Shown here: positions 47,191 to 58,633 of the stretch, piece after piece
How the letters are laid out: each line of letters starts with the position of its first letter
How positions within the stretch are numbered: position 1 is the stretch's first letter
Origin: Ananas comosus
Lineage: Eukaryota > Streptophyta > Magnoliopsida > Poales > Bromeliaceae
Direction: 5' to 3'
Assembly (NCBI RefSeq): GCF_001540865.1
Contig: NC_033623.1
Coordinates: 10,789,615 to 10,853,614 of the forward strand
Length of the DNA: 64,000 nucleotides
Notes under the pieces: generated by a model
Databases searched by the model: none
Told to the model about the DNA's origin: nothing
What the model saw: only the letters and a program-made list of their open reading frames with translations
Position numbers and translations under genes: made by a program

Positions 47191-47729
47191 AGAGTACGTC
47201 TCCTGCGCTTTCGAAAGTACGGAGGTCTCCGTACTTGTAAATTATTTTTGATGATAGAATATTCAATTCGACGATCGACTCTATTAGACATGATTTATAT
47301 TATTAAAACTATTTAAAAATCAAATTTTATAATTTTTTGACAACATTTACTAAGTGATCAAAGGGTTTCGAAATTAACTATGTAATGACCGATGTGATAC
47401 GTTTGTAAGTTCAATAGTGTAAAACAATTCAAATTGCATGAAACTTTAATAAAAAATTTACTTAATATTGAGAGTAAGATCAATACTTCCGATTTGAAAT
47501 TTGAGTCTTTTATCACTATTTTTTGTAAGATTTTTATTTTCAGCGTTTATTTTGAGTCTGCTCGTTCATTAGGCAAACGAAGTCAAAAAATTGTGAAATT
47601 TGGTTTTTAATTAGTTCTAATAATGTAGATCATATCTAACAAAACCGATCGTTGAATTGAATATCTCATTATTGAAAACAACTTATAAATACGGAAGCCT
47701 CCGTATTTTCGAAAGTATAGGAGTACTCT
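47191..47729. mobile_element. Foldback element, family L variant (539 bp)
   Basis: The left arm GCTTTCGAAAGTACGGAGGT with CTCCGTACTTGTAAATTA is mirrored at the right by ATAAATACGGAAGCCTCCGT and TTTCGAAAGTATAGGAGTAC. The interior ('cgacgatcgactct', 'gatttatattattaaaactat') is that of the L family at 48.6 and 52.6 kb. Confidence 0.75.
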
Positions 47730-47923
47730 AGCTTTTAGTATCCAATCATAATAATATTTATTTTGAAAAAGAATGGGTCTAGTACTACAGTTATCTGAAA
47801 ATGCGTCGCAATGTGATGAAAGAGTTGTATGTATATGGCAATTTTACGGAAATTTCAAAATCTGAACAGGTGGCAATTATAGGAACAGGATAGTAGCCTC
47901 ACTATATATATATATATATATAT

Positions 47924-48154
47924 AGAGTAGGGCTAGAATATTTTTACAAGTATCACCCAAGTGATACTTGTGTGTTTTTAGCCATTGGATCTACTTTTTG
48001 ATTACTAATAGGCCTTGGATCAAACACTATTCCACCTACCACCACCTACCACCACCTACCACCATCATCTCAACCTCACATCTCTCCATCCAAGGGATAA
48101 AAACACACAAGTATCACCCAAGTGATACTTTTACAAGTATTCTAGCTCTACTCT
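47924..48154. mobile_element. Short foldback MITE with 40-bp-class arms (family S)
   Basis: AGAGTAGGGCTAGAATA at the left and TATTCTAGCTCTACTCT at the right. Inside both arms lies the small palindrome TATCACCCAAGTGATA. It contains a tri-fold CCACCTACCA minisatellite at about 48030-48062. Set between TA arrays. Confidence 0.82.
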
Positions 48155-48169
48155 ATATATATATATATA

Positions 48170-48398
48170 GTCCAACTATGGTGCTTGTAAAAGTACCAAG
48201 CACTTGGTGCTTGTAAGTTTTTTACCGTTAGATCTACTCCTCGGATCATTTTCAACCATTAGATTATACTATTCAACTAACCACCCACTAAACCCTAAGG
48301 GGCCCACATCATCTTAACCGCATATATTTTAATCCAATGGCTAAAAATCTACAAGTATCAATAACTTGGTACTTTTAAAAATATAGGAGCTCAATTAT
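48170..48398. mobile_element. Short foldback MITE (family S)
   Basis: The left arm 'gtgcttgtaaaagtaccaag' and right arm 'acttggtacttttaaaaata' are complementary. The core 'attagatta tactattcaac' and 'cacatcatcttaaccgca' defines the family. Confidence 0.75.
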
Positions 48399-48407
48399 AT
48401 ATGGGTC

Positions 48408-48470
48408 CGGCTACTATACTTTTATGAGTATTGGCTCCCTTATACTCATAAGAGTATAGTAGCCCCAGCC
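48408..48470. repeat. Minimal hairpin element
   Basis: GGCTACTATACTTTTATGAG and its complement CTCATAAGAGTATAGTAGCC face each other across about 15 bases; essentially only the arms of a family-S-like element. Confidence 0.75.
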
Positions 48471-48510
48471 ATATATATATAATTGAGCTTCTGTGCTTTT
48501 TAAAGTATCN

Positions 48511-48569
<59 letters not shown>
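48511..48569. repeat. (TA)n microsatellite after an N
   Basis: About 29 TA units. A truncated family-S left end (48480-48509) stops at the N at 48510. Confidence 0.95.
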
Positions 48570-48570
<1 letters not shown>

Positions 48571-48572
<2 letters not shown>

Positions 48573-49108
48573 TTGAGCTAGAATACTATCGGTAGTAAAC
48601 GAACTCTATTGCCACAAATTTGTTTTCGATGATGGAGCCTCCAAATCGACGATCGGCACCATTGAATATGATCTATACCATTTGAAGTACATAGAAATCA
48701 AATTTCATACTTTTCCGATATTGTTCTCTTATCCATCAAGTAGGCGTAAAAATGAACGGCTGAAAATGAATATCCTCTAAAAAGTGATGATAGGAATTTT
48801 GTAATCAAGATCGAGAGTATAGATCTTATTCTAAATAGTTTAAAGAATTTTCTAACCAAAATTCAATTAATTTGGATAGCTTTACATTGTTAAACGAGAA
48901 AATATCTCATATCTATCATTAAAATTATAAATTTTGAAACTCTTTGATCATTAGGTTAATGATGTCGAAATGATTTGAAATTTGGTTTCTAGATACTTAA
49001 AGTGGTATAGATCATGTTCAACGGTCATGATCGTCAATTTATAGGTTCCATCATCGAAAATAAATAGGTGGCAACGGAGCCTGTTTGCTATTGATAGTAT
49101 TCTAGCTC

Positions 49109-49112
<4 letters not shown>
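48571..49112. mobile_element. Foldback element, family L reference copy (542 bp)
   Basis: Ends AGTTGAGCTAGAATACTATC and, on the complement, AGTTGAGCTAGAATACTATC. The arms continue with decay for most of the element ('gatcggcaccattgaatatga' and 'catgttcaacggtcatgatcg'). It lies directly between TA arrays, so any TA-type target duplication cannot be told from the microsatellite. Confidence 0.85.
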
Positions 49113-49146
<34 letters not shown>

Positions 49147-49150
<4 letters not shown>

Positions 49151-49397
49151 GAGCTACTATACTATCGGAAGTATAGAGAATCTGATGCTTCCGATTTTTA
49201 GGTCTTTAGATCAACTTTTTTGATCATTTCTAATTTTTGGATTAATACTATTACCTTGTGGGGAACACTCAACCCTAGGAGTACTACTCAACTCTGAGGG
49301 GACTACAATCATCCTAACCGTATAATTTTTTATCCAATGGTCAAAAAGTTGGAAGCATCAGATCTTTTATAATTCCGATAGCATAATAGCTCTACAC

Positions 49398-49398
<1 letters not shown>
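49147..49398. mobile_element. Short foldback MITE (family S)
   Basis: AGTTGAGCTACTATACTATC on the left, with AGCATAATAGCTCTACACT on the right. The inner arms 'tctgatgcttccgatttt' and 'gttggaagcatcagatc' are complementary. Confidence 0.78.
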
Positions 49399-49424
<26 letters not shown>

Positions 49425-49429
<5 letters not shown>

Positions 49430-51716
49430 CTACTATACTATTGATAGTAACAAGCCTTTGGTACTATTCAGTTTTCTACCGTTAGATCTATCCTTTGATC
49501 ATTTCCACCTGTTAGATTATACTATTAAACCAACCACCCACTCTAACGCTAGAGGACACTAACAATTTAACCGACCGACTATTGTCACGCCCGGATTCTC
49601 GTTCCCCGGGGGACCGCGACAAACCCGGCCGTATAAGGCAATTTTCCCTGTATACGAAGCGTCAAACAGTACTGTAAATATACTAATACCACAACAGTGT
49701 AGCATAGAGCGCTGCTCAAACAAAGCTAAACACTGAGTTCAATTATATAGTCGCAGCAATCCAAAATACAAAGCTACTCGCACCGGCGAGTTAAAACAAA
49801 CTATGTACTATAAAATACTATAATATAGTAACTACCTCAGTAGGGGGTGCCCTCGAGCTCTGTCAGTCGAGGGTAGGCTCTACCAGCGACGCCCTTGCCT
49901 CGCATCTGATCCGCGAGAAGGCGCAGTGAGCCGAAACCATGGGCTCTGCAAAACATACCGATAAAACTTCGCGGCGTTCTCCGCCGAAGAACGACGTAGA
50001 AAACAAAGTAGTCCTCATGGTACCGACCAAAAGACCATCGTCACCAGCCCCAAGTTGACAGAAGGAGCAAATAGAGGAAAAGCAGGACTACACTCTACCC
50101 GACTATTATCCACTACACATATCATGCTCTACAACTAATCCGACTGTAGGAAATGTAAATCCTGACCAATCCAAAATCGGGACTAGTAAGCATACCGTCC
50201 CAGGGACTGCTTGAATCACACCTCCCCGACTGAGACTATCGGCTCATCCACAACTAACTGGTCCGTGGAGGAGCAAGTCCAGACTGGGCCAATTGAACGA
50301 CAACACGCAAAAGCACAAGCCTGATCTCGGCAGTGAGGATCGGCGCTACCAACCGGTATGAGCGTATCTCTGTGAGCTCAATCAGGCTCCACACTACCAA
50401 AGCATGTAACTCGATCAACTGGTCTAACAACCAACAACAACTTCCTCGGCACAACTCGACGCCAACCGCGCGAACGGCCACCTGTCCAGCCGACGGCGAC
50501 CCACATAGATTACGAAACAGCTCCTCTAAACGACCTCAGAAAAAATTCACTCGGATACCAGCGCACGAGCGTAAATTATTCTAAACTACCTCACCAGTAC
50601 TTGTCTTACAGTAATATCCTGCGACAGCTACATTCATATACGTCCTAGAGCTAAATCGGCAAGTTTAATACATATGTCATCAATCGCGTTTCTCCTAAGT
50701 TTAAACCCATCCAACATGTATATTTAAAGTAATAATCATTTAATATTACACCTAGCACGCATCTTTTTTCATCCAGGATATCATATGAAAAACGAACTAC
50801 AACATCATTACCACAGAAATTCATAATGTCGACTCATTACATACACTAGCCGAATAAACCGATGTATAAACCCACCTTAGTCCTAATTCGGCGCCCAGCA
50901 AAACACGACTCAACAGCTGCCGCACCACTGCCTGGTCCGACTCTTACCCTCCAAATCATGGTCGAGCTAACACCACACGTCTCTACAAAGCACAAATCAC
51001 CGTTTCAGTCCCCAAAACTTCGCACGTAAGGTAACAGCACGGAATTCGACCATCTAACCTCGACGAATCTGGCAATAAGACTTCGTGGATTCCTCTCGAA
51101 GTCCTGAATCCAGCGAATCAAGCCTCGTCGAAATCCGACGCTCCTACGTCGAGTACGAGCCGAAACGCCAACGGTCGACGCTGGAAATCTGCAGGGACAG
51201 CAACTAGCTCGAAATTGAAAAAGCTTGGAAATTAGGAAGCAATTCTATGGAACACCCACCTCGACGGCGACTAGCACTGGCGCGACGTCAAGAACGGCGA
51301 AGATCCACGCTCGCCCGGCCTCCTCACGATGCAACGGCAGCAACCGTAGGTTCGAACGGCTCTGCGGTGCGACGTCGACGGCGAAATCGGCTCCGCGGCG
51401 GCGTCCCTCGCGTGCTTCCTTGGTACGGCCGAACGAAAGAGAAAAGGAGAGAAGAGAGGAGATAAACTCCTCTCTCTCTCTTCCCTGCATGCATAAAAGA
51501 GGGGGGAGGTGATGCCACATGGCATTACACAAACTCACACATGTGCACTCACACACGCACACACACGTACCCTCACACACACACTTATATATATATACTA
51601 AGTGTAGGGATACTAGTATACTACAACTATCATCCTAACCGCACATCCTTTCATCCAACGGCCAAAAATTCAATAATACCAAGGGCTTGGTACTATTGAT
51701 AGTATAGTAGCATAAT
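49425..51716. mobile_element. Family-S MITE split by an LTR insertion
   Basis: The left piece 49425-49582 ('tagctactatactattgatag ... aaccaaccacccactc') and right piece 51626-51716 ('catcctaaccgcacatcc ... tactattgatagtatagtag') join into a standard ~245-bp element once the 2,043-bp LTR and one copy of the 5-bp duplication are removed. Confidence 0.85.
49583..51625. mobile_element. Solo LTR-like insertion, 2,043 bp
   Basis: Begins TGTCACGCCCGGATTC and ends GTATACTACA, i.e. TGT...ACA. It is flanked by a perfect 5-bp duplication ACTAT (49578-49582 and 51626-51630). The sequence is much more GC-rich than its surroundings. A TATA-like ATAAAA at about 51493 and CT/CA-rich tracts lie near the 3' end. 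No gag-pol frame and no second LTR, so a solo LTR is the simplest reading; the superfamily is not assigned. Short frames inside it are not treated as genes. Confidence 0.78.
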
Positions 51717-51750
<34 letters not shown>

Positions 51751-52042
51751 ATTGAGCTCCTATGCTCTTAAAAGTACCAAGTCATTGGTACTTATAAGTT
51801 TTTGGCTCTTGAATTAAGGGATGTGCGGTTAAGATGATGTGGAACCCCTAGGGTTGAGTGGGTGGTTGGTTGAATAGTATAATCTAACGTATAAAAATGA
51901 TCAAAGGTATAGATCTAACGGTAAAAAATTTACAAGCACCCAAAAGGATCCACATCATCCTAACCGCACATTTTTTAATCCAATGGCCAAAAATCTATAA
52001 ATACCAATAATGTGATACTTTTAAAAGTATAGAAGCTCAATT
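51751..52042. mobile_element. Short foldback MITE (family S), 292 bp
   Basis: ATTGAGCTCCTATGCTCTTA on the left mirrors 'aagtatagaagctcaatt' on the right. The core 'gatgtggaacccctagggttgag' and its partial complement 'ggatccacatcatcctaaccg' are present. Confidence 0.78.
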
Positions 52043-52129
52043 CATATATATGTATAATATTTTCGTAGAAGAGCTGCTGTTTCCTTTGAGGTGATTCCCA
52101 TGTATGTCGCTTAATTTATCTAGGCTAAA

Positions 52130-52540
52130 ATATAGAAAATAATTCTAGAATTTTGGCAATTATTGTTTTGCTTTTAAGTAGTTTTAATAATGAAGATTCA
52201 GCGATCGGCTCCGTTAAATATGATTTACAGTTTTGAAACTATTTAAAAACTAAATTTTATAATTTTTTAACTTTGTTTACCTAATGAACAAATAGCCTCA
52301 AAATAAACAACTAAAAATAAAAATCTCATAAAAAATAGTGATAAAAAACTTGAATTTCAAATTGAAAATATTGATTTTAGTCTCAATGGTAAGTAAAATT
52401 TTCTATTAAAAGATTATCTAATTTGAATTGTTCTACATCGTTGAACTTATAAACATACTACATCGGCCATTAAAATAGTAATTTTTAAGACCATTTGATC
52501 ACTTGACAAATAATGTTGAAAAAAAGTTATGATATTTAAT

Positions 52541-52545
<5 letters not shown>
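52130..52545. repeat. Family-L relic lacking intact ends
   Basis: 'gcgatcggctccgttaaatat', 'aaactaaattttataatttttt' and the mirrored 'cgttgaacttataaacatac' correspond to the family-L interior. The terminal AGTTGAGC sequence is lost. Confidence 0.6.
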
Positions 52546-52584
<39 letters not shown>

Positions 52585-52591
52585 TATATAT

Positions 52592-53118
52592 AGTTGAGCT
52601 AGAATACTCTTGATAGTAAACGGAGCATTTTACTATCGAGTTGTTTTCGATGATAGAGCTCCAAATGACGATCGACTCCGTTAAATATGATCTAAACCAT
52701 TTAAACTAGCTAGAAATCAAATTTCACGTACTTTCGATATTATTCTTTATCCATCTAGTGAACAGAAAATGAATGGTTGAAAATGAATATTTTTAAAAAA
52801 TGATGATTGGAGTCTTGCAATCAGATCAAGAGTATAGATCTTGTTTTAAATAGTTTTAAAAAATTTTCTAACAAAAATTCAATTGATTTGGATATCTTTA
52901 CACCGTTAAACGAGAAAACGTCTCTTATCCACCATTAAAATTACAAATTTTGAAACCCTTGATCATTAGACAAATGATGTCAAAAGATTTGAAATTTGAT
53001 TCTAAATACTTTAAGTGATATGGATCATATCAACGGAGCCGATCGTCAATTTGTAAGCTCTATCATGAAAACAACTCGATAGTAAAATGCTCCGTTTACT
53101 ATCGAGAATATTCTAGCT

Positions 53119-53121
<3 letters not shown>
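52592..53121. mobile_element. Foldback element, family L (530 bp)
   Basis: The left end AGTTGAGCTAGAATACTCTT and right end ending TATTCTAGCTCAAA are complementary. The next blocks 'gtaaacggagcattttacta' and 'tagtaaaatgctccgtttac' match exactly. It shares its interior with 48571-49112. TA array on the left, CT array on the right. Confidence 0.85.
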
Positions 53122-53123
<2 letters not shown>

Positions 53124-53196
<73 letters not shown>

Positions 53197-53197
53197 A
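53124..53197. repeat. Compound (CT)n(TA)n microsatellite
   Basis: About 25 CT units followed by about 12 TA units. Confidence 0.95.
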
Positions 53198-54142
53198 ACA
53201 TTTACATGATTTTTCATTTTTATCTTTTTATCATGCTTTTTATTTTTTAGAGAAAGCACCTCCGGCGAATTTATTTTGTTACGAACATAATAGAATACCA
53301 CCATATTATAACAAGAGGACGAGAAGACCTACCAAAAGAGAGCCTCGTGGAAAGTAGTGGCAAAGACACCACTACTGCATAGTTTAGTTGGTAGGTATTG
53401 TTTGCACGGGAGGCTCCGTCGAGCCAATGAGTGAAACAGGATAAAGAAGAAAGGCCCTCTGTTAAAATCCAGCCCACTGAAAAGTAATCAAATGGGCCTA
53501 TGACCTCTTACAATGCTTCAATATAAACACACCCGTTTATCATCGAAAGCGGGTGTAAATTTTATATTTTTTTGGGCGAAAAAAAACTAATTTTTTTACA
53601 TTACTTTTATCATATTTTAAGAATTGTCTAAACTTTTCATTTTGAAGTGATATATTTATAATGGTAAAAATGTGATTTTAAACAGTATTCTAATGGTAAC
53701 AAATCAGAAAGGCAAATATAAAAAGTACTAAATTTTTAAAAAAATAAATATAAAAAATTAAAATTTGTAAGAATATATTTATTATTTGATATATTTACAG
53801 TTAGTTGTATGAAATTAACTTTTAAAGAGCACAGCAGAGTCCCTCAATTTCTTGTGCGCATACACACAGAGACGCACAAAAGAAGAGTGAGAGGATACGG
53901 TGGTAGCATTTATATCGAATTCAATCATCGAATCTTTACAGTCGATCTTTCTCGGTGATTTTTGCGGTGAAAAGGTGCGATCATTATGTCTACTTTTTAA
54001 AAAAGAAGCTCAATAGTACTCCTTTGAACCCTTAAATTGAGGAACAATGTCAATTATTATTGCGTCCAAACATATGTATGAAACCATGGTACATGTTTTT
54101 AAATCAATTGAATGCTCAATACTTCCCTGTTTTGCTTTCCTA
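53198..54142. other. Intergenic DNA, no gene seen
   Basis: A GC-mixed patch at 53260-53550 contains no convincing frame. 53724-53815 matches a dispersed repeat at 3083-3175. Confidence 0.4.
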
Positions 54143-54157
54143 AAACTCGTCGAACTA

Positions 54158-54308
54158 ACTCACCGTTCCTAGTGCAAGTAGCAAAAAATTTAATGGTTGA
54201 TATCCAAGGTTCCAAGTTCGAATCCTAATTGATTCATATTTTCAGCTAATTTTATTTTTTAAAAAAAAAATAAATGAAACGGATAGCATGCTACCTTCCT
54301 CTCAAAAA
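54158..54308 (+). mobile_element. SINE, copy 3
   Basis: Starts ACTCACCGTTCCTAGTGCAA and carries an intact B box (AGTTCGAATCC) and the family tail with a short poly-A. The flanks AAACTCGTCGAACTA (54143-54157) and AAACTCTTCAGACTA (54309-54323) form a 15-bp duplication with three mismatches. Confidence 0.85.
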
Positions 54309-54331
54309 AAACTCTTCAGACTAGTAACGTA

Positions 54332-54661
54332 GGCGGATTCAGGGAATCCAATAATCGAATTCAAAATTTGGATCCGAACCCAAAACCAAATCCAAATCCG
54401 ACAGATTTGAAAATTCATATCCAAAATCAAATCCGACCAAGAACTCGAAACCTATACCCGAAACAATTATTTTTTTTTTACCATATTTCAAAACATGTTA
54501 TATTAAAATCTAAAATTTTAAAATACAAATTTAAATATAGAATCAAGCATACATATAGACCATATAATGTGAAACCTATTCGTGTTCGGATCAGGTCAGG
54601 TTCGGGTTCGAGATCCAGTTTGGTATAGATAAAATTCATGCCCAAACCTGAATCCGCCTAA
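54332..54661. repeat. TIR-bounded repeat rich in AATCCGAAC-type words
   Basis: TAGGCGGATTCAGG at the left and CCTGAATCCGCCTA at the right are exact complements. The interior is a degenerate array of 'aaatccgaaccc'-like words and complements. Possibly a non-autonomous transposon; no duplication found. Confidence 0.55.
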
Positions 54662-55128
54662 TTTTTGTTTCTTATATCCATATCCAAAATCATATCCGTT
54701 TAGCATCGAATAAATTCATCCGGTTCGGATTCGAGTATCAATACCCGTTGACATCCCTCTTTTAGTCCTGTTTATCTATGAAATTTTATATTTATTTTGC
54801 CACAAGAATGGACGTGGCAATAATTAAAAATTTTCATGGAATTTTATGTTCCCATAAAAAGTGACATTTAAAAATCCACCTCTTTTCTTGTTTTTTTTCC
54901 GCAAGAAAATTTGATTTAAAAAAACTAAATGCCTTTTGCAAATTTTATATCTATTCCAAAAATTTAAGTTGCGTGGAATATTTAAATAAATTATATGATT
55001 TTTATATAATTAATATAATGTAACTATTATGTAATGTTAATCTCTATAAAAAAAGGGTGTAGTAATAATTTCATTAATATAGTTGGATAATTTTGGTGTT
55101 GAACCAAATACATAAATAAATTATATAA

Positions 55129-55286
55129 TTTTTTTTTTTTGAGAGATAGGTCGCACGCTACCCGCTTCGTTTATTTCATTTAGAAATAAACTTAGCTGGG
55201 AATGTGAATCAACTAGGATTCGAACTTGGAATCTCAGATATATACTAATCACCAAGCTCTTTGACACTTGCTCTAGAGACGGTCGG
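55129..55286 (-). mobile_element. SINE, copy 4 (minus strand)
   Basis: On the minus strand it starts CCGACCGTCTCTAGAGCAAG, has B box AGTTCGAATCC and ends in poly-A (T-run at 55129-55140). The target duplication is not clear. Confidence 0.85.
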
Positions 55287-57270
55287 TATTTTTAGGCTTT
55301 TATGTTAAATGCCATTCCTGCCTTATTTATGAGCCTTATCCCTTATGTGAACAGTAAAGTAGTTATTTTGTCCTTGTTTATGTTTTCTGATTTTAGGTGT
55401 GGACTTAGTGATTTGGACATGGAAGTCCAATTATTGTTAGGCAATTGTGTGAAGTTTCCTCATGCCATTTTTTACATGAAGTACTTGCTACACTCAACAT
55501 CTTATATTATTACTTGTCAAAGTAGAAGGATTAGCCTTTGGCCTCTACTAAAATAAGTAAACCTGCTCATGTTTGTATTAATACCAAGAGACAGTACGTA
55601 AAACGAGATTAATGAAAGGTGTTAAAGAGAAAGAATCGTCCTATCCGCGACTTATTTTTTATCTATATGAAGAACGTGACGTCGCAAGCATCTATTTGTT
55701 GTGCAATGAGGACAAAAATTTAGACTCTGAAATGCATGCCTACATAGACTTTATGTTACGATAAGTGAAAAAAAAACTCCTTGCGGTGGATTAAGAAACC
55801 TTTTTTTTTATTATACTTCGTTTTCGTACGCATAAGTGTTTTTCATTTAAGTTACACTTTAGTGTGATATATATATATATCTGTCGTAAAACTATGTTTA
55901 ATTTGCCGATTTAACAATGTCATATACCAGTTAATTTCATGATTTTTGTTTATGTTTTACACACTGTTGGAGATCATGTCATTGTTGTAACTAGAATTGT
56001 CTTTACATTGATATACAGTAATTAGAAGATAAAAATTAATACACATACTTTATGAATGTACTCATGTTATTTTTTTCCACAATTAATTTAATATAGTAAA
56101 ATCCAAACAAGGTATCTCTATATAAGCCTTTAATCTTAGATTTCTGCTAGTAAAAGAACAAAATTCCGGTCAGCAGCATCAGCTAGTTGAGACTATCCGC
56201 CAAAATTCCATTTGTCTTACTCTGATTGTTCTAATTAATAGAAATGCCGTCCAAAACCTTCTTATTTTTGCCTATTTTATTTTGATTAGATCACCAACAT
56301 GTCATTTCTGTTAAAACCTTTTGGCGTTTTAAGTTAATTTTAACATATCTTTACATTTAAAAGGTATAAAGTTCCTTTTCATAGGTGTCGACAGGTCTCA
56401 GATTGCAGCTTGATTTCAAGTTTGGATTAAGTTGCCATCCATATATATGCCTATCAATCATGTTCAGATTTTAAATCAGATCAATGGATCTTCTTCAACT
56501 CCTTTTCTGACACAGCAATATGGAGCAAATTATTTTATGTTTTATTTGTCACAAGTTGCTCAACTTACTCATTGTTTCATCTATGTGTCATGTCACATGC
56601 TAAAGATAAGCAATTATTTGAGTGCTACAGTGTAATGTTTTCATTACTGTTCCTAATGCTGTTGCTCCCACAGTTGAAAACCATGCTGATTAAACATTGG
56701 AAAAGTGACAGAGAACTATATATGCATGTATTTAATTGAAAAGACCAGACCATGTTCAATTTGTTACAATTGAGTTTTTTTTTTTTAATAGAGGAAAAGC
56801 CAAACAAAGGTTCCTCAAATGTCCCATCTTTTACAGTAAAGCAATAAAATAAACTTGAAAACCAGCAAAGCAGCAAAGATCCAGTCAGCAGTGTGAGTTA
56901 TTTTTAGGCTCTCCACAGAGCACCATTTGTCCTAATCTTATTATCATGTCTTGCTTAATATTAAATGCCAACTAAAACCAAACTTCATGAGTTTTCTTCT
57001 TATAAGTTTTCTTCCTAGTGGAAAAGGAAGAAAGAGGGGGGTCTTCAGAGTCCAAAAGTCCTCATCTGTGACTTTCTGCAGTCAACTAACTAAACAGCAT
57101 GACATCTAATTTAATTTACTCTGATAAAGAAAATTGCCTTTTGTTTTCAAAAAAAAAATTTTAATATTAAAAATAATATTATTTGGGAGTTTCAAGTTTT
57201 TAGATAATAATGATTGTCTGACATAGTCTAACATGATATCAAAACAGAAAATTTTAATATGGATTAAGAT
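55287..57270. other. Intergenic DNA, no gene recognised
   Basis: Moderately complex sequence. An open stretch at 55302-55556 on the plus strand has no family character. Nothing else supported. Confidence 0.35.
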
Positions 57271-57566
57271 CTCGAGCCCAAACATAAAAAAAACTATTGA
57301 ATATAAATATTAAAAAAGGGTATTCGGAGAGTTCAAGTTTTTGAATAACAACGATTGTTTGATATAATTTAACATTTTTTCTAGAGACTATATTTGTGAA
57401 ATTGTGTTCTTTTTAAGGTCTCGAGCCCAAACATAAAGAAAACTATTGAATGTAAATATTAAAAAATTGTTTTCGGGGAGTTCTAAGTTTTTGAATAACA
57501 ACGATAGTTTGATATAATTTAACATTTTTTCTAGAGGCTATACTTGTGAAATTGTGTTCTTTTCAC
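57271..57566. repeat. ~148-bp direct tandem duplication
   Basis: CTCGAGCCCAAACATAAA begins both copies (57271 and 57420), and both end GAAATTGTGTTCTTTT. A third, more diverged partial copy precedes them from about 57175 ('gggagtttcaagtttttagataataatg'). Confidence 0.9.
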
Positions 57567-57945
57567 TCCCTAATATTCTTCTTTCTTTTTCCACTTCTTT
57601 TGTTTGGTGTTTTTGCTGTGATTAAGCAAAATTCCAAACAGCTACTAATTTCATTAATAAAAACAAAAGGGAATGAATAATCACCCTATGGTATTACATG
57701 TCTAAAAAAAAAGAAAAAAAAGATCACAAGTTGTACAATTCCACAAGAGCAGAGGTTATAATCTCTTGGTAGAAAATAAATAAGCTAAAATTACATTTCT
57801 CTCAACTGTATATTTACTAATGTGTACATCTCAAGACAGTAATATTGTAATAAACTTCTATAACTTTGAACAAAAATGTATTCTTTTTTTTTTTTTTTTT
57901 TTCCTTCCAACAAGGAGAAACACATTGACACTGATCAGAACCTGG

Positions 57946-58203
57946 TTAATTGTGCAGTGGATTCGGACCCTGAGGCACCAATCTCTCCGACACTCCGTAA
58001 ACGCCGCCAAAGTCATCGTCGTCGGGCTCCGGAGAAGGCGATCTCTCCGAGAAGTAGCCCATCGACGGCCCGGACTTCACGCCTTTCCACCGCGCATTCC
58101 CGCCATTCGGAATTCTCCGGCCGTCGCCGAAACCGGTGAGCAGCATCGTCAAGAGGAAGAAAAACAAGAACACGGGCTGTACTCGGAACTTCCGAAATCT
58201 CAT
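57946..58203 (-). CDS. CLE: CLE signalling-peptide precursor (85 aa)
   Basis: Intronless. ATG at 58203, TAA at 57948-57946. The precursor has an N-terminal secretion signal (basic MRFRKFR, then a hydrophobic core VFLFFFLLTMLLTG at 11-24), a variable charged middle (acidic PEPDDDD at 58-64), and at the extreme C-terminus the 12-residue CLE motif RLVPQGPNPLHN (74-85) with no extension. Motif position, length and architecture are those of the plant CLE family, whose secreted peptides signal through CLV1/BAM-type receptor kinases to control meristem or vascular development. The motif resembles the CLE9/10 class except for Gln at position 5, where Ser or other small residues are usual. The prolines at positions 4 and 7 (P77, P80), the usual sites of hydroxylation and arabinosylation, are kept. 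The frame upstream has no ATG. The leader contains GA/CT tracts (58249-58260 and 58308-58322). Ortholog unresolved. Confidence 0.93.
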   Translation of the reverse strand: MRFRKFRVQPVFLFFFLLTMLLTGFGDGRRIPNGGNARWKGVKSGPSMGYFSERSPSPEPDDDDFGGVYGVSERLVPQGPNPLHN

Positions 58204-58572
58204 GCTTATGATCTCCAGAAGGGAAAGATGGAAGATAGAAGATGGAAGAGAGAGAGAGGGGGGGGGAGGGAGAAGTTCAAAGGTTGAATGGAGTGTGAGC
58301 TGGGATAGAGAGAGAGAGAGAGGTGGGGAGGGGCTATTAATATTGGACCAATCTCCTATGGTAAGAGTATTGAAGTTCTCCAAAAGTGTACCAAAAATGT
58401 CCTCTCAACAGTTCTTAGATAGTTTACATGATCTCACATTGCAGATTCTTCTAATGATAATATGGCCATTTGGATCAAAGTGAAATCTCCTTAGTTACAA
58501 GAGAAGTTGAAATTTAAGGAAGGTTACATCATCAAGGGCATTGGGTGTTGACTCAGTTGTGGAGGGGTAGTG

Positions 58573-58574
<2 letters not shown>

Positions 58575-58631
<57 letters not shown>
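58575..58631. repeat. (CT)n microsatellite upstream of the CLE gene
   Basis: About 28 uninterrupted CT units, 372 bp upstream of the CLE start on the gene's strand. Confidence 0.97.

Positions 58632-58633
<2 letters not shown>

Noticed and set aside
51225..51580. Cluster of overlapping frames on both strands
   Set aside because: GC-rich 3' part of the LTR-like insertion; Arg/Ser-rich in all frames and no domain.
47900..53200. CRISPR-like spaced repeats
   Set aside because: Repeats are inverted-end transposons and microsatellites in plant DNA; there are no uniform spacers and no cas genes.
54368..54628. 86-codon Pro/Asn-rich frame
   Set aside because: Translation of the degenerate 'aaatccgaaccc' repeat between the 54.33- and 54.65-kb inverted ends.
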